Assembly (NCBI RefSeq): GCF_016735595.1
Contig: NZ_JAERRB010000008.1
Span: 124,001 to 188,000 of the forward strand
Origin: Chryseolinea lacunae
GTDB lineage: Bacteria; Bacteroidota; Bacteroidia; Cytophagales; Cyclobacteriaceae
Reading direction: 5' to 3'
Length of the DNA: 64,000 nt
The notes under the pieces were generated by a model. That model was not told the origin of the DNA and made no database searches. It saw nothing but the letters and a program-made list of their open reading frames with translations. Position 1 is the first letter of the stretch. Each line of letters opens with the position of its first letter. Position numbers and translations under genes: made by a program. Of the stretch, positions 16,645 through 29,000 are shown piece after piece.

Positions 16645-16740
16645 AGTAAGTGTAAGTCAATATTTCAGGCCGCAAATATAGGGCAGATTCTGTACCGAGA
16701 ATACCCGCGGCGCGATTAAATCCACGGGATTAGCAGAATG

Positions 16741-16776
16741 GCCTAAAACAAAGAAGCCTCCGATTACTCGGAGGCT
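16741..16776 (-). terminator. Terminator for the DUF3276 gene
   Basis: AGCCTCCGA (16755-16763) pairs with TCGGAGGCT (16768-16776) around a TTAC loop. On the minus strand the stem is followed by TCTTTGTTTT. Confidence 0.75.
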
Positions 16777-16820
16777 CCTTCAGATTTAGATTAGGTAGGT
16801 TAGTATCATTCAGTAATGGT

Positions 16821-17195
16821 TTAGTCCCACTTCAGTTCTGTGTCCACGCCGGGCGTTTTCACGGCCGACACTTCAGTTTCTGCTGTTTCTGCCTCTTCAC
16901 GTTCGTGAACGTGATCGAACTGGCTGAAATCGACGTTTGGCATCAGTTCATGCTTCACGTGATTAACGGTGCTGTTCAAGGCTTCCATGAACTTATTGAA
17001 GTCTTCTTTATATAAGAAAATTTTGTGCTTCTCATACGTAAATCCATCTTCCTTGAAACGCTTCTTACTCTCTGTGATGGTCAGGTAATAGTCGTTGGAA
17101 CGGGTCGCCTTCACATCAAAAAAGTAGGTCCTCTTGCCGGCTTTTACTTTCGCGGAGTAAATTTCATCCCTGCCGCTTGTCTTATTTTCTTCCAC
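16821..17195 (-). CDS. DUF3276 (PUR-alpha-like) nucleic-acid-binding protein
   Basis: A 124-residue protein of the DUF3276 family, which adopts the PUR fold of Borrelia and eukaryotic Pur-alpha proteins and binds single-stranded RNA or DNA. Characteristic segments are IYSAKVKAGKRTYFFDVKAT, YYLTITESKKRF and HKIFLYKEDFNKFMEALN. The acidic C-terminal tail (EREEAETAETE) is variable. The start codon is GTG at 17195. It is monocistronic with its own terminator, and adds to the several nucleic-acid-binding proteins of this window. Confidence 0.85.
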   Translation of the reverse strand: MEENKTSGRDEIYSAKVKAGKRTYFFDVKATRSNDYYLTITESKKRFKEDGFTYEKHKIFLYKEDFNKFMEALNSTVNHVKHELMPNVDFSQFDHVHEREEAETAETEVSAVKTPGVDTELKWD

Positions 17196-17370
17196 AATCC
17201 TTCAAATTTTAAGGTTAGATTTAAGTTTGGTTTAGTCTAAGGTAGTATTTTGAGAAATCATTGCAAACAACCCTTTGCATATTTTAAACAGCCATTGCGC
17301 GTTTAACCATGTATTTGACCGTTAACGTACAATAGGGTAAGGAAAACGAATTTCATTTTTTAAATCGATT

Positions 17371-18279
17371 GTGAAGCTGAATTACCACGATACCACTCCC
17401 CATACAAGCCTGGAATTGCTTGCCCGTCAGCTAGTTGAGGGGTTTATTACAGGATTGCACAAGTCGCCCTACCACGGTTTTTCCGTGGAGTTTGCCGAAC
17501 ACCGCCTCTACAACGAAGGCGAAAGCACCCGGCACCTCGACTGGAAAGTTTATGCCCGCACCGACAAACTTTTCACCAAACGCTATGAAGAAGAGACCAA
17601 TCTGAGGTGTCTTATCGCCATAGACACGTCTGCATCCATGTATTATCCGGTGGCCAACAAGGCCAAAATCAGGTTTGCCAAATATGCGGCGGCAGCCCTG
17701 GGCTATTTGCTTCACCGGCAGCGTGATGCGGTGGGGCTTTGTTTGTTTTCGGATGCCGTGCAAACGCTCACCCAGGTGAAGTCGTCGGGCACACACCTCA
17801 GCAAACTGCTCACCCTGTTGAACGACGTCGACACCGTACCCTCCACCACGCAACAGAAAACCAACGTGGCCAAAGTGCTGCACGAACTGGCCGAGAAAAT
17901 TCATAAACGCTCATTGGTGGTGATCTTTAGCGACATGTTCGACAGCAGCGAAGAAGCCGACGACCTGTTCAAGGCCCTTCAGCATTTGAAACACAACAAA
18001 CATGAAGTGATCGTGTTCCATGTGATGGACAACCAAACGGAACTGCTCTTCAATTTCGAAGACCGGCCCATGGAGTTTATCGATCTGGAGAGCGGCGAAA
18101 AACTGAAGCTGAATCCCGGCGACGTGAAGCTGAACTACAAGACCGAAGCCGACCGGTTTCACAAGGCGCTGAAAATGCGCTGCAACCAATACAAGATCGA
18201 CTTCATTGAAGCCGATGTGCAAAGCGATTTCAACACTATTCTACAGACCTATCTGATCAAGCGCGAAAAAATGCGCTAG
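17371..18279 (+). CDS. DUF58 domain protein (MoxR-associated)
   Basis: A 302-residue protein of the DUF58 family, usually encoded with MoxR AAA+ ATPases and VWA proteins in chaperone-like envelope systems. It has the DUF58 signature EHRLYNEGESTRHLDWKVYA (about residues 46-65) and a VWA-like metal-site motif, IDTSASMYY, about 85-93. No MoxR gene lies next to it here. Start is GTG 17371; no ATG is better placed. Ends at a bidirectional hairpin shared with the ferredoxin gene. Confidence 0.88.
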   Translation: MKLNYHDTTPHTSLELLARQLVEGFITGLHKSPYHGFSVEFAEHRLYNEGESTRHLDWKVYARTDKLFTKRYEEETNLRCLIAIDTSASMYYPVANKAKIRFAKYAAAALGYLLHRQRDAVGLCLFSDAVQTLTQVKSSGTHLSKLLTLLNDVDTVPSTTQQKTNVAKVLHELAEKIHKRSLVVIFSDMFDSSEEADDLFKALQHLKHNKHEVIVFHVMDNQTELLFNFEDRPMEFIDLESGEKLKLNPGDVKLNYKTEADRFHKALKMRCNQYKIDFIEADVQSDFNTILQTYLIKREKMR

Positions 18280-18303
18280 CGCGAGAGCATTTTTTGATGG
18301 CAC

Positions 18304-18340
18304 AAAAAAAACGCATGGTCCGAAAACCATGCGTTTATCA
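18304..18340. terminator. Bidirectional terminator between DUF58 and ferredoxin genes
   Basis: ACGCATGGT (18311-18319) pairs with ACCATGCGT (18326-18334), loop CCGAAA. An A-run precedes and TTTATC follows, so it can serve both convergent genes. Confidence 0.7.
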
Positions 18341-18405
18341 TGTCATCAATCGCGATCTTGTTTGTGAATCAAGATATAAACAACAATGCCGGCAGCACCT
18401 CGCTC

Positions 18406-18765
18406 CTACTCTTGTTCTACTTCCTGGTGCAACCAGGCCTTCTTGGCGAGAAGTTCTTCTTTCACTTCCACCATGTCAGGATCGGGCACGCAGCAGTCCA
18501 CTGGACACACGGCGGCGCACTGAGGTTCTTCATGAAAGCCGGAACACTCCGTACACTTTCCTGAAACGATATAATAAAATTCGTCGGAGACTGGCGACTG
18601 TGCTGTTTTAGCATCCACTGCCGTACCATCTTCGAGTTCTACTGTTTCTAATTTTGTGCCCCCGGCCCAGTTCCATTCCCGGCCGCCTTCATAGATAGCT
18701 GTGTTGGGGCATTCCGGCTCACATGCACCGCAGTTGATGCATTCGTCCGTAATCATTATTGCCAT
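18406..18765 (-). CDS. 2[4Fe-4S] ferredoxin (YfhL-like)
   Basis: A 119-residue electron-transfer protein. Cluster motif 1 is [12 protein letters not shown] near the N-terminus. Motif 2 is [18 protein letters not shown], with the C-x2-C-x8-C-x3-C spacing of YfhL-type ferredoxins. A roughly 40-residue insertion rich in Gly, Glu and Asp separates the two motifs, and a charged helical tail follows. The redox partner is unknown. The divergent neighbour, an acyl-CoA reductase, is a candidate by position only. Confidence 0.9.
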   Translation of the reverse strand: MAIMITDECINCGACEPECPNTAIYEGGREWNWAGGTKLETVELEDGTAVDAKTAQSPVSDEFYYIVSGKCTECSGFHEEPQCAAVCPVDCCVPDPDMVEVKEELLAKKAWLHQEVEQE

Positions 18766-18795
18766 GCTTTTTCTATTTTTGACCCGTTTATCTTA

Positions 18796-18803
18796 CAAAA
18801 ATA
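18796..18803 (-). promoter_or_regulatory. -7 promoter box of the ferredoxin gene
   Basis: On the minus strand this reads TATTTTTG, an exact TAnnTTTG match 30 nt before the ATG. No clear TTTG is seen at the expected distance upstream. Confidence 0.4.
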
Positions 18804-18852
18804 CACCAAACATTTCTTAAAACGGACTTGCCGTCGCAAAAGTTTACTACAT

Positions 18853-19860
18853 ATGAAAGTTGAAGAAAGAATAGTGGCCTTTGGCGAACTCGGTCGGTTT
18901 CTGGGAAATCTGGACGAAGAAACGCTTCAATCGTTGGCATTGAGTGCACGAAATGAAAACCCGTGGTTCACGGAAGAGTCTATACGAATGGCCGTTAGCG
19001 GAATAACCAAATTTCTTACACCCGAAAGCCTGCGCCAATGGACGTCGGCCTACACACTGGACCACCAACCGTCGCGGCAAATTGCCGTGGTGATGGCCGG
19101 CAACATTCCACTCGTGGGCTTTCACGATTTCCTTTGCGTGCTCATCACAGGACATTCCATCCTCATCAAGAAAAGCTCGAAAGACGGTGTGCTCATCTCC
19201 TTCCTGGTGAAGCAACTTATTGAAATTGAACCGCGCTTCGAATCACTCATTTCCTATGGCGATATGCTGAAAGGCTTCGATGCCATCATCGCCACGGGCA
19301 GCGACAATGCTTCGCGCTACTTCGAATATTACTTCGCGAAATATCCCCACATCATTCGCAAGAACAGAACTTCAGTGGCCGTATTGAGAGGAAATGAATC
19401 TGAAGCCGACCTCGCCACGTTAGGCATCGACGTGTTCACCTACTTTGGTTTGGGTTGCCGCAACGTGTCGAAGCTCTTCGTGCCCGAAGGCTATGACCTG
19501 GGTCGTATCTATCGTGGATGGGATTCGTTTCGCGAAGTGGTGAATCACCACAAATACGCCAACAACTACGACTATCAAAAATCCATACTCCTGGTTTCAC
19601 AGACCGCGTTTCTCGACAATGGCTTTGTGATTCTCCAGGAAAATCAAAAGCTGGTCTCTCCTATTTCGGTTATGTACTACGAGTACTATTCATCTCCCGA
19701 AGCGTTGGAACAGAAACTGGAAGCATCGAAAGATAAGATCCAATGCACAGTTGATAACATTGAAGGCTCGCCAGTGAAATTTGGAGAAGCGCAGTTTCCG
19801 GATGTTCGTGATTATGCTGACCAGGTAGATACGCTGAAATTTCTCACGTCGTTGTCGTGA
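18853..19860 (+). CDS. LuxC-family acyl-CoA reductase
   Basis: A 335-residue member of the LuxC branch of the aldehyde-dehydrogenase fold, expected to reduce fatty acyl-CoA or acyl-enzyme to the aldehyde with NAD(P)H. The nucleotide-binding part contains VVMAGNIPLVGFHDFLCVLI. The likely catalytic Cys is in TYFGLGCRNVSKLFVPEG (about residue 200). HHKYANNYDYQKS and the C-terminal domain match the family. LuxC in luminous bacteria works with LuxE and LuxD, neither of which is here. The physiological substrate in Bacteroidota is not established. Confidence 0.88.
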   Translation: MKVEERIVAFGELGRFLGNLDEETLQSLALSARNENPWFTEESIRMAVSGITKFLTPESLRQWTSAYTLDHQPSRQIAVVMAGNIPLVGFHDFLCVLITGHSILIKKSSKDGVLISFLVKQLIEIEPRFESLISYGDMLKGFDAIIATGSDNASRYFEYYFAKYPHIIRKNRTSVAVLRGNESEADLATLGIDVFTYFGLGCRNVSKLFVPEGYDLGRIYRGWDSFREVVNHHKYANNYDYQKSILLVSQTAFLDNGFVILQENQKLVSPISVMYYEYYSSPEALEQKLEASKDKIQCTVDNIEGSPVKFGEAQFPDVRDYADQVDTLKFLTSLS

Positions 19861-19946
19861 TGTCTTAAATCGCGCACATTCCCGATTTTGAAAGCCACTT
19901 AATTTCTTTGAGGCTCCTTTGTTGTTTTTTCTTGAATACTACTAAA

Positions 19947-20000
19947 ACTAAAATTGGTCAGCCCGCTTCCGGATTTGGAAGCTGACTGACCAATTTTAGT
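19947..20000. terminator. Two-part hairpin between convergent genes
   Basis: Outer stem ACTAAAATTGGTCA (19947-19960) with TGACCAATTTTAGT (19987-20000); inner stem GCTTCC (19965-19970) with GGAAGC (19977-19982). It sits between the acyl-CoA reductase gene and the end of the giant gene and can terminate both. Confidence 0.75.
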
Positions 20001-20024
20001 TAGTCGGCAGGAGTGATGAATCTC

Positions 20025-23000
20025 CTAAGGTTTCGCGCCTCTCAGCACTTCAACCCAGCCGGTATAGGTTTCGCCACCTTCAACTTTGAGGCGGTAGAAG
20101 TAGATACCATCCGACACGTTTTTAGCGTCCCAGAAATTATCCTTGCTATACGCCGATGACTTATACACTTCATTGCCCCAACGGTTGCTGATGATGAGGT
20201 TGTGGCTACCGATGAGCGGCAAGTTCAATACTTCAAACGAATCGTTCAGTCCATCGTCGTTCGGCGTGAAGATGTTCGGCACAAACACACTTGGATCGAG
20301 CGAGATCTCAACATCCTGTGTCTTCTCGCAACCGGACGCATCTCTCACCTTGATGCGATAAATGCCCGGCGACAGGAATTCATAGAGCTTGCTGAACTTC
20401 TTCTGCGGATTGAGTTTCACTGGCGCGTATTCTGACACCACCACGTTTTCGGCGGGCAAGATCAACGACACTTCATAATACAACTCGTTTGTGCCGGACA
20501 CAAAGCGTGTTCCGCCAATGATGTTTTCAATCTCGATGCTGCCCGTGCGTTTCGGATCCGGGAAGGAAGGCTTCACGGTGCCCAGCACAATGTCAACCCC
20601 CTGACGCACGTCATACACCACGGTGTCGGACACCAGCACGCAGCTTCCGCTAGGTGTGCTTTGTGTCTGCTCCATCACAAACCGGTAGGTGCCTGGCACA
20701 GTGAGGAATTGGTGGGTGAGCGGCGCGGTATATATAAACGATACTGAATTCGAAATCGGTATTGACGCTTGTGTGAGCTCGTCGATCTGGAAGAACTTGT
20801 CGCTGTTGCTGAACACGCGGATCACAAACGGTTTGTCTTGTTGACCCGTGATGTTGTTCAGCGTGAGGTTCACATTGTCGCAGCTCGAAAGCACTTCGAA
20901 GCTATTCAGGGCGGTGACACCATTAATAGTTACGGCATCGGTGCGCGTAGGGCAAACCGTGTTGTTCGATTTCAGGTACACAAAGTAGACGCCACTGCTC
21001 AGGTTAGGGAACACCACACTCGGCAAGCTCGGCGAATTGTAGTCCACAAAGTCGGCATCGTCGGGCACGTTCACCTGATCCTGACTCACCGCCACCTTAT
21101 AGATGCCGGGGTCAGAGATGGTTACTCTGATCGAGCCGCTTGCGCCGTTGTTGCTACAGTTTGCGTCGGTCGCGAACAGGTTCACAGAACCCAGCGGAAC
21201 CTGACCCGGTGCCTGCACCGCGATCGGCTTGCTTTGCACACAGTCGCCTTCGTCTTTCACGTCGACTCTATAGTTGCCCTGAATGAGATCGCTATACGTT
21301 TTCGCACCGGCCACGACGTTCTCGTAGTCTGCCACCACAAGATATCCGGAAGGATCGGTTGTGAACGGCACGGCACGTCTCAGGCGAACCTGGAGCGGAG
21401 CGGTAGCCGTGTTACCACCCAAAATGCCACTCACGCTAATGCCACCGTCGGTGCCGTTACAGGTTGTTACACTGGTAGACGCTACAGCAAAGTCGATCTT
21501 GGTGAACAAGTTCCTGATGCGAACCATGGCCGTGTCGGGACATGTGAAAGCTGGATTGTCATCCACTTTCAATATGATGAAGTCGGTATCGTCGGCAGGC
21601 AAACCTTGGGGAAGCTGAGCACCCGGTGTGAAAGTTTGCGCGACAGACTCAACGCCTTTATACACATACGTGTACCAATATTGCCCGGTCAGTGAGCCGT
21701 CTACTGCGAGTACCACATTGCCATCCACACCTCCAAAGCAAGACACATTGTTAACAACCTGCTTGTCCTGGATCTGCACCTGAGTCTTCAGGTCGAGGAA
21801 GAAATCAACCGGACCGCAAGCCTTGCCATTGCCTTCGTCGATAATGGTATACTTGTAAAGTCCTGATTTCAGTTGGTTAAAGTTCGTGGTGTTTGATGTG
21901 AACTTGGTTTGCGTGTTGCTTCCATACGTCCAGATCACACGGAATGTTGACGGTGTTCCGTCGGCACGCGCGATGTTAAACTGCACGTCGCCGGCATCGC
22001 GATCGTTGCACGAAGGAGGTGTGATGATGGTCGGCTGAATCGAGCTGAAGTTCGCGCAATCAGATCCTCCACCGCCGCACGCAGCATCGTTGTTTGCACG
22101 AACAATGACTTGCAACGTTTTGCTCACCGGGCTGCAACCTGCAGGAGTGTAAGTAACGTTCACCGTCACTGTTGTTCCGGCAAAGGCCGCAGGGTTAAAG
22201 ATATTTCCGGTTACGCCTGTGCCACTGAATGTGAACGTTCCGCCAGTAGGTGTTCCGGAAACCAGCAACGCCAGGTTAACCGTTCCACCGCCGGGGCAAA
22301 CCGTGGTGTTTGTGGTTGTGATGGTTGCTGCAGGAACCACGTCGATGGTGAACTGTTGTTGCGCAGCAGCACATCCTCCGCCAATGGTGTAGTTCACCAG
22401 AATGGTTTGTGTACCGGTCACAGCCGAAGGATCAAAGTTGTCGCCGGTGATGCCCGTTGAGCCCGTGAACACGAAGTCACCTCCGCCCGGAACAGCACTC
22501 ACCAATGTATTGAGATCGATCACGCCGCCGCTCTGACACACGGTGATCGGCGTTGTGGGTACTGTTATTGTCGAATTATTGATGACGTTCAGTGTCAGCG
22601 TTCCTGAAGTGGCGGCACAGCTTCCCACAGTATAGCCAATGGAGATGCTGATGGCACCGGTCACGCCCGAAGGATCAAAATTGTTGCCCGTGATGGCCGA
22701 ATGTCCGGAGAACGTGAATGTTCCACCGGCAGGCGATGCCGTGACAAATGTTCTCAGGTCTACGATACCGCCCGATTCACACACCGAACTGTTGGTGATG
22801 GTCAGGGTTGCACCGTTCACAACGCTCACCACCACGGTGGTGGACAAACCTTCGCCGCAAGGATATATCGGCGTGACGAAGTAAGACGTGTTGCCTACTA
22901 CGGTAACATCCAATTGACCTGCGCCATTTCCTAACACAGGCGTGAAGGTTGCTCCGGTGCCCACGTTGTTGGTAAGGGCTGCGTCGCTATACCAGTTGAA

Positions 23001-26000
23001 TCCAGTTACGTTGGTATCTGTAGACGACGCTGTCAATGTAGGTGCCGTCGCACTGTTCAAACATACCGCTGCAGGAGGCGCGATAGGTGTCGGTGCAGGT
23101 GTGAAGTCAAACGATACGCGTGAGTTTGCACCTCTTTCAAAATACTCAATAATCAAATCGTGCGTGCCTGCCGTGAGACAGGTAGTGCCTGTGTATTGTG
23201 TATAAGTATGTGCTGCAAACACTCCGGCAATGGGGTTGCCGTCGATCAACAAGCGCACACCATCGTCGCCACCCACGGTGAATGTATACACACCCGCCGC
23301 AAATGTTTTTCTCATCTTAAAGCGAACGCTATAATCGTTCAGGAACGATCCGCAGACGTTGGGACCGGCCAGCGGCACATTGTTAGACAAGTTGAGGTTG
23401 AAGGCATCGGTAGTGGTGTTATAGGTCGATGCACCCAACAGCGGCACATCGGTTTCGTCGATAAAGCCTTTATACTTCGCCGAAGCAAAATCGATGTTTG
23501 AAACGGGGGGCGACGGTGCAGCCGCGTCGGAATACACATATCCGATCCACATTTCATTGCCAAAGGTCACCTGGTCACCCGGAATCGGGGTGAAGTTGAT
23601 CACCACAACATCCGATACTGCAGGACAAGGACCGGCAGGGTTGTTTGTGGTCAGGGTAAGGGTTACGGTTCCTGATGTGATCTCCGCCGCGCTGGGCGTG
23701 TAGGTTGCGTTGAGTGTGGTTGCATTAGGGCTAAACGTTCCCGTTCCACCCGACCAGGTCGCCGATGTGGCCGAGCCACCGATAACACCCGCGAGTGTCA
23801 CAGAGCTTCCACCGCAGCCGGTTTGTGTAGGTCCTGCATCAACAAGGGCTACAGGATTGATAGTGATAGTCACGTTGTCTGTAACACCCGAGCAAGTGCC
23901 CGTAGCCGTTGCTGTGAGTATCACAGAACCTGCCGCGATGTCAGCAGTGCCAGGCGTGTAGATCGCGTTCTCGTCGGTCGCGTCGCTGAACGTGCCGTCG
24001 CCGGCTGTCGTCCAGAGCAGACCTGTTGCCGATCCGGTGAAGCTGCCCGCGAGGGTTGCTGTGCCGCCGGAGCAAAGAATCTGATCGGGGCCAGCTGCCA
24101 CGGTAGCCGCAGGGTTGATGGTGATCACTACAATGTCTGCCACGGAAGCGCAAGGCCCGCCGGTGGTCATGGTGAGTGTTACCGTTCCTGCCGCAAGATC
24201 GTTCACACCCGGTGTGTACTCTGCGTTTGTCAAGGTAGCGTCGCTAAAGGTTCCGTCGCCGGCGGTTGTCCAGGTAATTCCTGCCGCGCCGGTGAAGGCT
24301 CCTGCCAGCGTGGCTTTGTTGCCCGCGCAGATCGTTTGGTCAGGACCGGCGTTAGCGGTAGCGCCGGAACTGATGGTGATCACGATGGTATCCGTTCCTC
24401 CGTTACAAGGACCTGCAGCGTCGGGGTCGTTAGTAGTGAGTGTAAGCGTCACGCTGCCGGCTGTTGCTTCGGCTGCAGATGGCGTGTATACGGCGGTTAA
24501 TGTATTGGCGTCCGGTGCAAAGGTGCCGGCACCGCCGCTCCAGGTCGCACTGGTGGCCGAACCGCTAAATGAGCCCGCGAGGGTCACTGTGCCGCCGGCG
24601 CAAATGATCTGGTCTGCTCCCGCATTGGCAATGGCGGGGGCATTGATCGTGATAATAACATTGTCAGTCACCACCGCACAAGGTCCGGCCGAACTCAACA
24701 TGAGGGTTACCGTACCCGCCGCCACTTCGCCAACGCTCGGTGTGTAGACCGCGTTGAGCGTGTTCGCATCGGGTGCAAATGTGCCTGCCCCTCCGCTCCA
24801 TGCTGCTCCCGTAGCAGAACCTCCAAAGGCTCCGGCCAGGGTAACGCTTCCGTCACCGCAGATGGTTTGATCAGGACCGGCATTGACTGTGGCACCGGGG
24901 CTGATAGTGATGGTCACGTTGTCGGTCAACACCGTGCACGATCCAATGGTAGTCAGCGTCAGGGTCACAGAACCCGCTCCGATTTCGGCGACACTTGGTG
25001 TATAGACTGCACTAAGGTTTAGCGAGTTGGGGTTAAAGGTACCCGTTCCCCCACTCCACACACCGCCCGTTGCCGAACCTCCAACGGTGCCGGCCAGCGT
25101 GGCCGATGAACCGGAGCAGATCGTCTGGTCGGGACCAGCATTAACCGTAGGTGCAGAATTAATATTGATGATTACGTCATCTGTCGCTACCGTGCAGCCT
25201 CCTGCAGTTGTCAGCGTCAGCGTCACTGTGCCCGCAAGAAGATCGGCGGCGCTTGGTGTATAGGTTGCGTTGAGGGTGTTGGCGTTCGGTGCAAAAGTGC
25301 CCGTGCCTCCACTCCATGTACCACTTGTAGCGGAACCTCCAATAGCCCCTGCCAACGTCACGGTGCTGCCGGTACAGATCGTTTGATCAGGACCTGCATT
25401 CGCAGTGGCCGGTGGTGTGATGGTGATCACCACGTTGTCCGTCACTACGGCGCAACCGCCGGTTGAGGTCAACGTCAGGGTCACGGTGCCTGCTGTTACT
25501 TCGGCCACGCTCGGAGTGTAGATGGCTGATAAGGTAGTGGCGTTAGGATTGAATGTTCCCGTTCCTCCACTCCACACCGCGCCGGTCGAAGAACCTCCAA
25601 TGGTTCCGGCAAGCGTAACGGTCGAACCGCCGCAGATCGTCTGGTCAGTGCCCGCATTTACTGTGGCCGGTGTGGTGATGGTGATCACCACGTTGTCGGT
25701 AAGTGTTGCGCAAGGACCCGTTGTGGTCAAGGTCAGTGTCACCGTGCCTGCTGTTACTTCGGCAGTGCTCGGTGTGTAGACGGCTCCTAGCGTGTTCGCA
25801 TTGGGTGCGAATGTTCCGGTGCCGCCGCTCCAGGTGCCCCCGGTGGCAGAACCACTCACAGAACCTGCGAGCGTCACCGTGCTTCCGGCACAAATGGTTT
25901 GGTCAGGACCGGCATTGACGGTTGCCGCAGGATTGATGGTGATCGTCACGTTGTCGGTGGCGACGGCGCAAGGACCCGACGTGGTCAAAGTCAGTGTCAC

Positions 26001-29000
26001 GGTTCCGGCAGTCACTTCTGCAACGCTCGGTGTATACGTGGCTCCTAAAGTAGTATTGTTTGGTGCAAAGGTGCCGGTGCCGCCGCTCCAGGTCGCCCCG
26101 GTTGCTGCTCCACCGATGGTGCCCGCAAGGGTCACGGTGCTGCCGCCACAAATGGTTTGGTCGGGACCAGCATTCACGGTTGCCGCAGGGCTGATAGTAA
26201 TCACTACGTTATCCGTTTGCACGGCGCAGGGACCTGCGGTAGTAAGCGTCAATGTCACTGTGCCTGCCGTTACTTCGGCTGCACTTGGTGCATACGTTGC
26301 TGCCAGTGTGGTATTGCTCGGTGCAAAAGTGCCCGTGCCGCCGCTCCAGGTGCCGGTAGCAGCCGAACCACCAATGGCTCCGGCCAGCGTAACTGTGCTG
26401 CCTGCGCAAATGGTTTGATCGGGACCAGCGTTTACTGTAGCTGCCGGGGTAATAGTAAAAGTCACATTGTCTGTCACAGCAGCGCAAGAGCCTGTCGTGG
26501 TCAACGTCAGTGTAACTGTGCCCGCGGTAACTTCCGCGGCACTGGGTGTATAGGTTGCTCCTAAGGTTGTGGCATTCGGTGCGAATGTGCCCGTGCCGCC
26601 GCTCCAGGTTCCGCCAGTGGCCGAACCGCCAACTGTGCCCGCGAGGGTCGCGTTGGTGCCTGCGCAGATCGATTGATCCGGGCCGGCGTTCACCGTGGCC
26701 ACAGGGCTGATGGTGATAACTACGTTATCGGTCACTACGGCACAAGGGCCTGTTGTTGTCAACGTCAGCGTAACCGTGCCCGCCGTTACTTCGGCTGCGC
26801 TCGGGGTGTAGACCGCTGATAAGGTTGTTGCATTAGGATTGAACGTGCCTGTGCCGCCGCTCCAAACCGCGCCGGTCGAAGAACCTCCAATGGTTCCGGC
26901 AAGCGTAACGGTGTTACCCGAACAGATGGTTTGATCGGGACCTGCATTGACAGTGGCCGGTGCGTTGATGGTGATGGTTACATTATCGGTGAGTGCTGCG
27001 CAAGGACCTGTGGTGCTCAGCGTCAGCGTCACGGTACCGGCTGTTAATTCTGCCGGGCTTGGTGTATACGTTCCGTTCAAGGCATTGGCATTCGGTGTGA
27101 ATGTGCCGGAGCCTCCGCTCCACACACCGCCGGTTGCCGAACCGCCCACAGTACCTGCCAGTGTCACGGTGCTGCCCGCGCAAATAGTCTGGTCGGGTCC
27201 AGCGTTGACAGTGGCAGCAGGGTTGATGGTGATGGTTACGTTATCAGTTTGCACAGCACAAGGGCCGGTCGTTGTTAACGTGAGGGTTACTGTACCCGCT
27301 GTTACTTCGGCCGCGCTTGGCGTGTAGACTGCACTTAAGGTTGTAGCGTTCGGGGCAAAGCTTCCGGTTCCACCACTCCAGGTTCCCCCGGTGGCAGAGC
27401 CTCCCACTGTACCCGCAAGGGTCACCGTGTTGCCGCCGCATATGGTCTGATCGGGACCGGCGTTCACCGTGGCCACAGGGCTGATGGTGATGGTCACGTT
27501 ATCCGTCCGCACTGCGCAAGGACCCGTGGTGGTCAAGGTCAGCGTAACGGTTCCGGCCGTAACTTCGGCTGCACTTGGCGTATAGACAGCCCCTAAAGTA
27601 GTAGCATTCGGGTTGAACGTACCCGCTCCCCCACTCCATACTCCACCCGTAGCCGACCCGCCAATAACACCGGCAAGGGTAACTGTGCTTCCCGAGCAGA
27701 TGGTTTGATCAGGACCTGCATTGACAGTGGCTGCCGGCGTGATGGTGATTGTTACATTATCCGTTTGCACGGCACAAGGGCCAACCGTTGTCAACGTGAG
27801 GGTTACTGTACCCGCCGTTACTTCGGCCGCACTGGGTGTGTAGACTGCATTTAAGGTTGTGGCATTCGGGGCAAAGCTTCCGGTTCCGCCACTCCAGGTT
27901 CCACTGGTGGCAGAGCCTCCCACAGCACCCGCAAGGGTCGCGGTGTTGCCCGCACATATCGTCTGATCCGGACCGGCATTGACTGTAGCCACGGGTCTGA
28001 TGGTGATGACAACATTGTCCGTAGCAACCGCACAAGGACCGGTGGTGGTCAGCGTCAGCGTAACGGTTCCAGCCGTAACTTCTGCAGCACTTGGTGTGTA
28101 GATAGCATTTAAAGTAGTCGCGTTCGGATTGAACGTGCCCGCTCCTCCACTCCATACTCCACCCGTAGCCGACCCGCCAATAACGCCGGCCAATGTAACC
28201 GTGCTGCCCGAACAGATATTCTGATCCGCTCCGGCATTGACAGTAGCTGCTGGTGTGATGGTGATGACGACGTTGTCCGTCAGCGCGGCGCAAGGGCCTG
28301 TGGTTGTTAATGTAAGGGTTACGGTGCCCGCTGTTCTTTCAGCTGCACTTGGAGTGTACACCGCATTTAATGTTGTGGCGTTCGGCGCAAATGTTCCGGT
28401 GCCGCCGCTCCAGGTGCCGCCGGTGGCAGAACCACCCACTGCGCCTGCAAGGGTCGCGGTGTTGCCGGCACAAATGGTTTGATCAGGACCGGCATTAACG
28501 GTAGCCGCAGGGTTGATGGTGATCGTTACGTTGTCGGTCTGCACGGCGCAGGGGCCAACCGTTGTCAAGGTCAGCGTCACCGTGCCAGCGGTTCTTTCCG
28601 CCGCACTCGGTGTGTACACAGCGTTTAAGGTATTGGCGTTCGGTGCAAATGTTCCGGTGCCGCCGCTCCAGGTGCCGCCCGTGGCGGAACCACCTACTGC
28701 TCCCGCAAGTGTCGCAGTGTTGCCTGCGCAAATGGTTTGATCAGGACCTGCATTGACAGTCGCCACAGGTCTGATAGTGATTCTAACATTATCGTTCACG
28801 GTGGCACAAGGCCCCGTGGTGGTCAGTGTCAGCACAACAAAGCCGGCCGTTACTTCGGCTCCGCTCGGTGTGTAGATCGCTGTTAAGGTTGTTGCGTTGG
28901 GGTTGAACGTTCCTGTGCCGCCACTCCAGACACCGCCTGTGGCCGAGCCACCAACGGTGCCCGCAAGGGTCACGGTGCTTCCCGAACAAATGCTCTGGTC

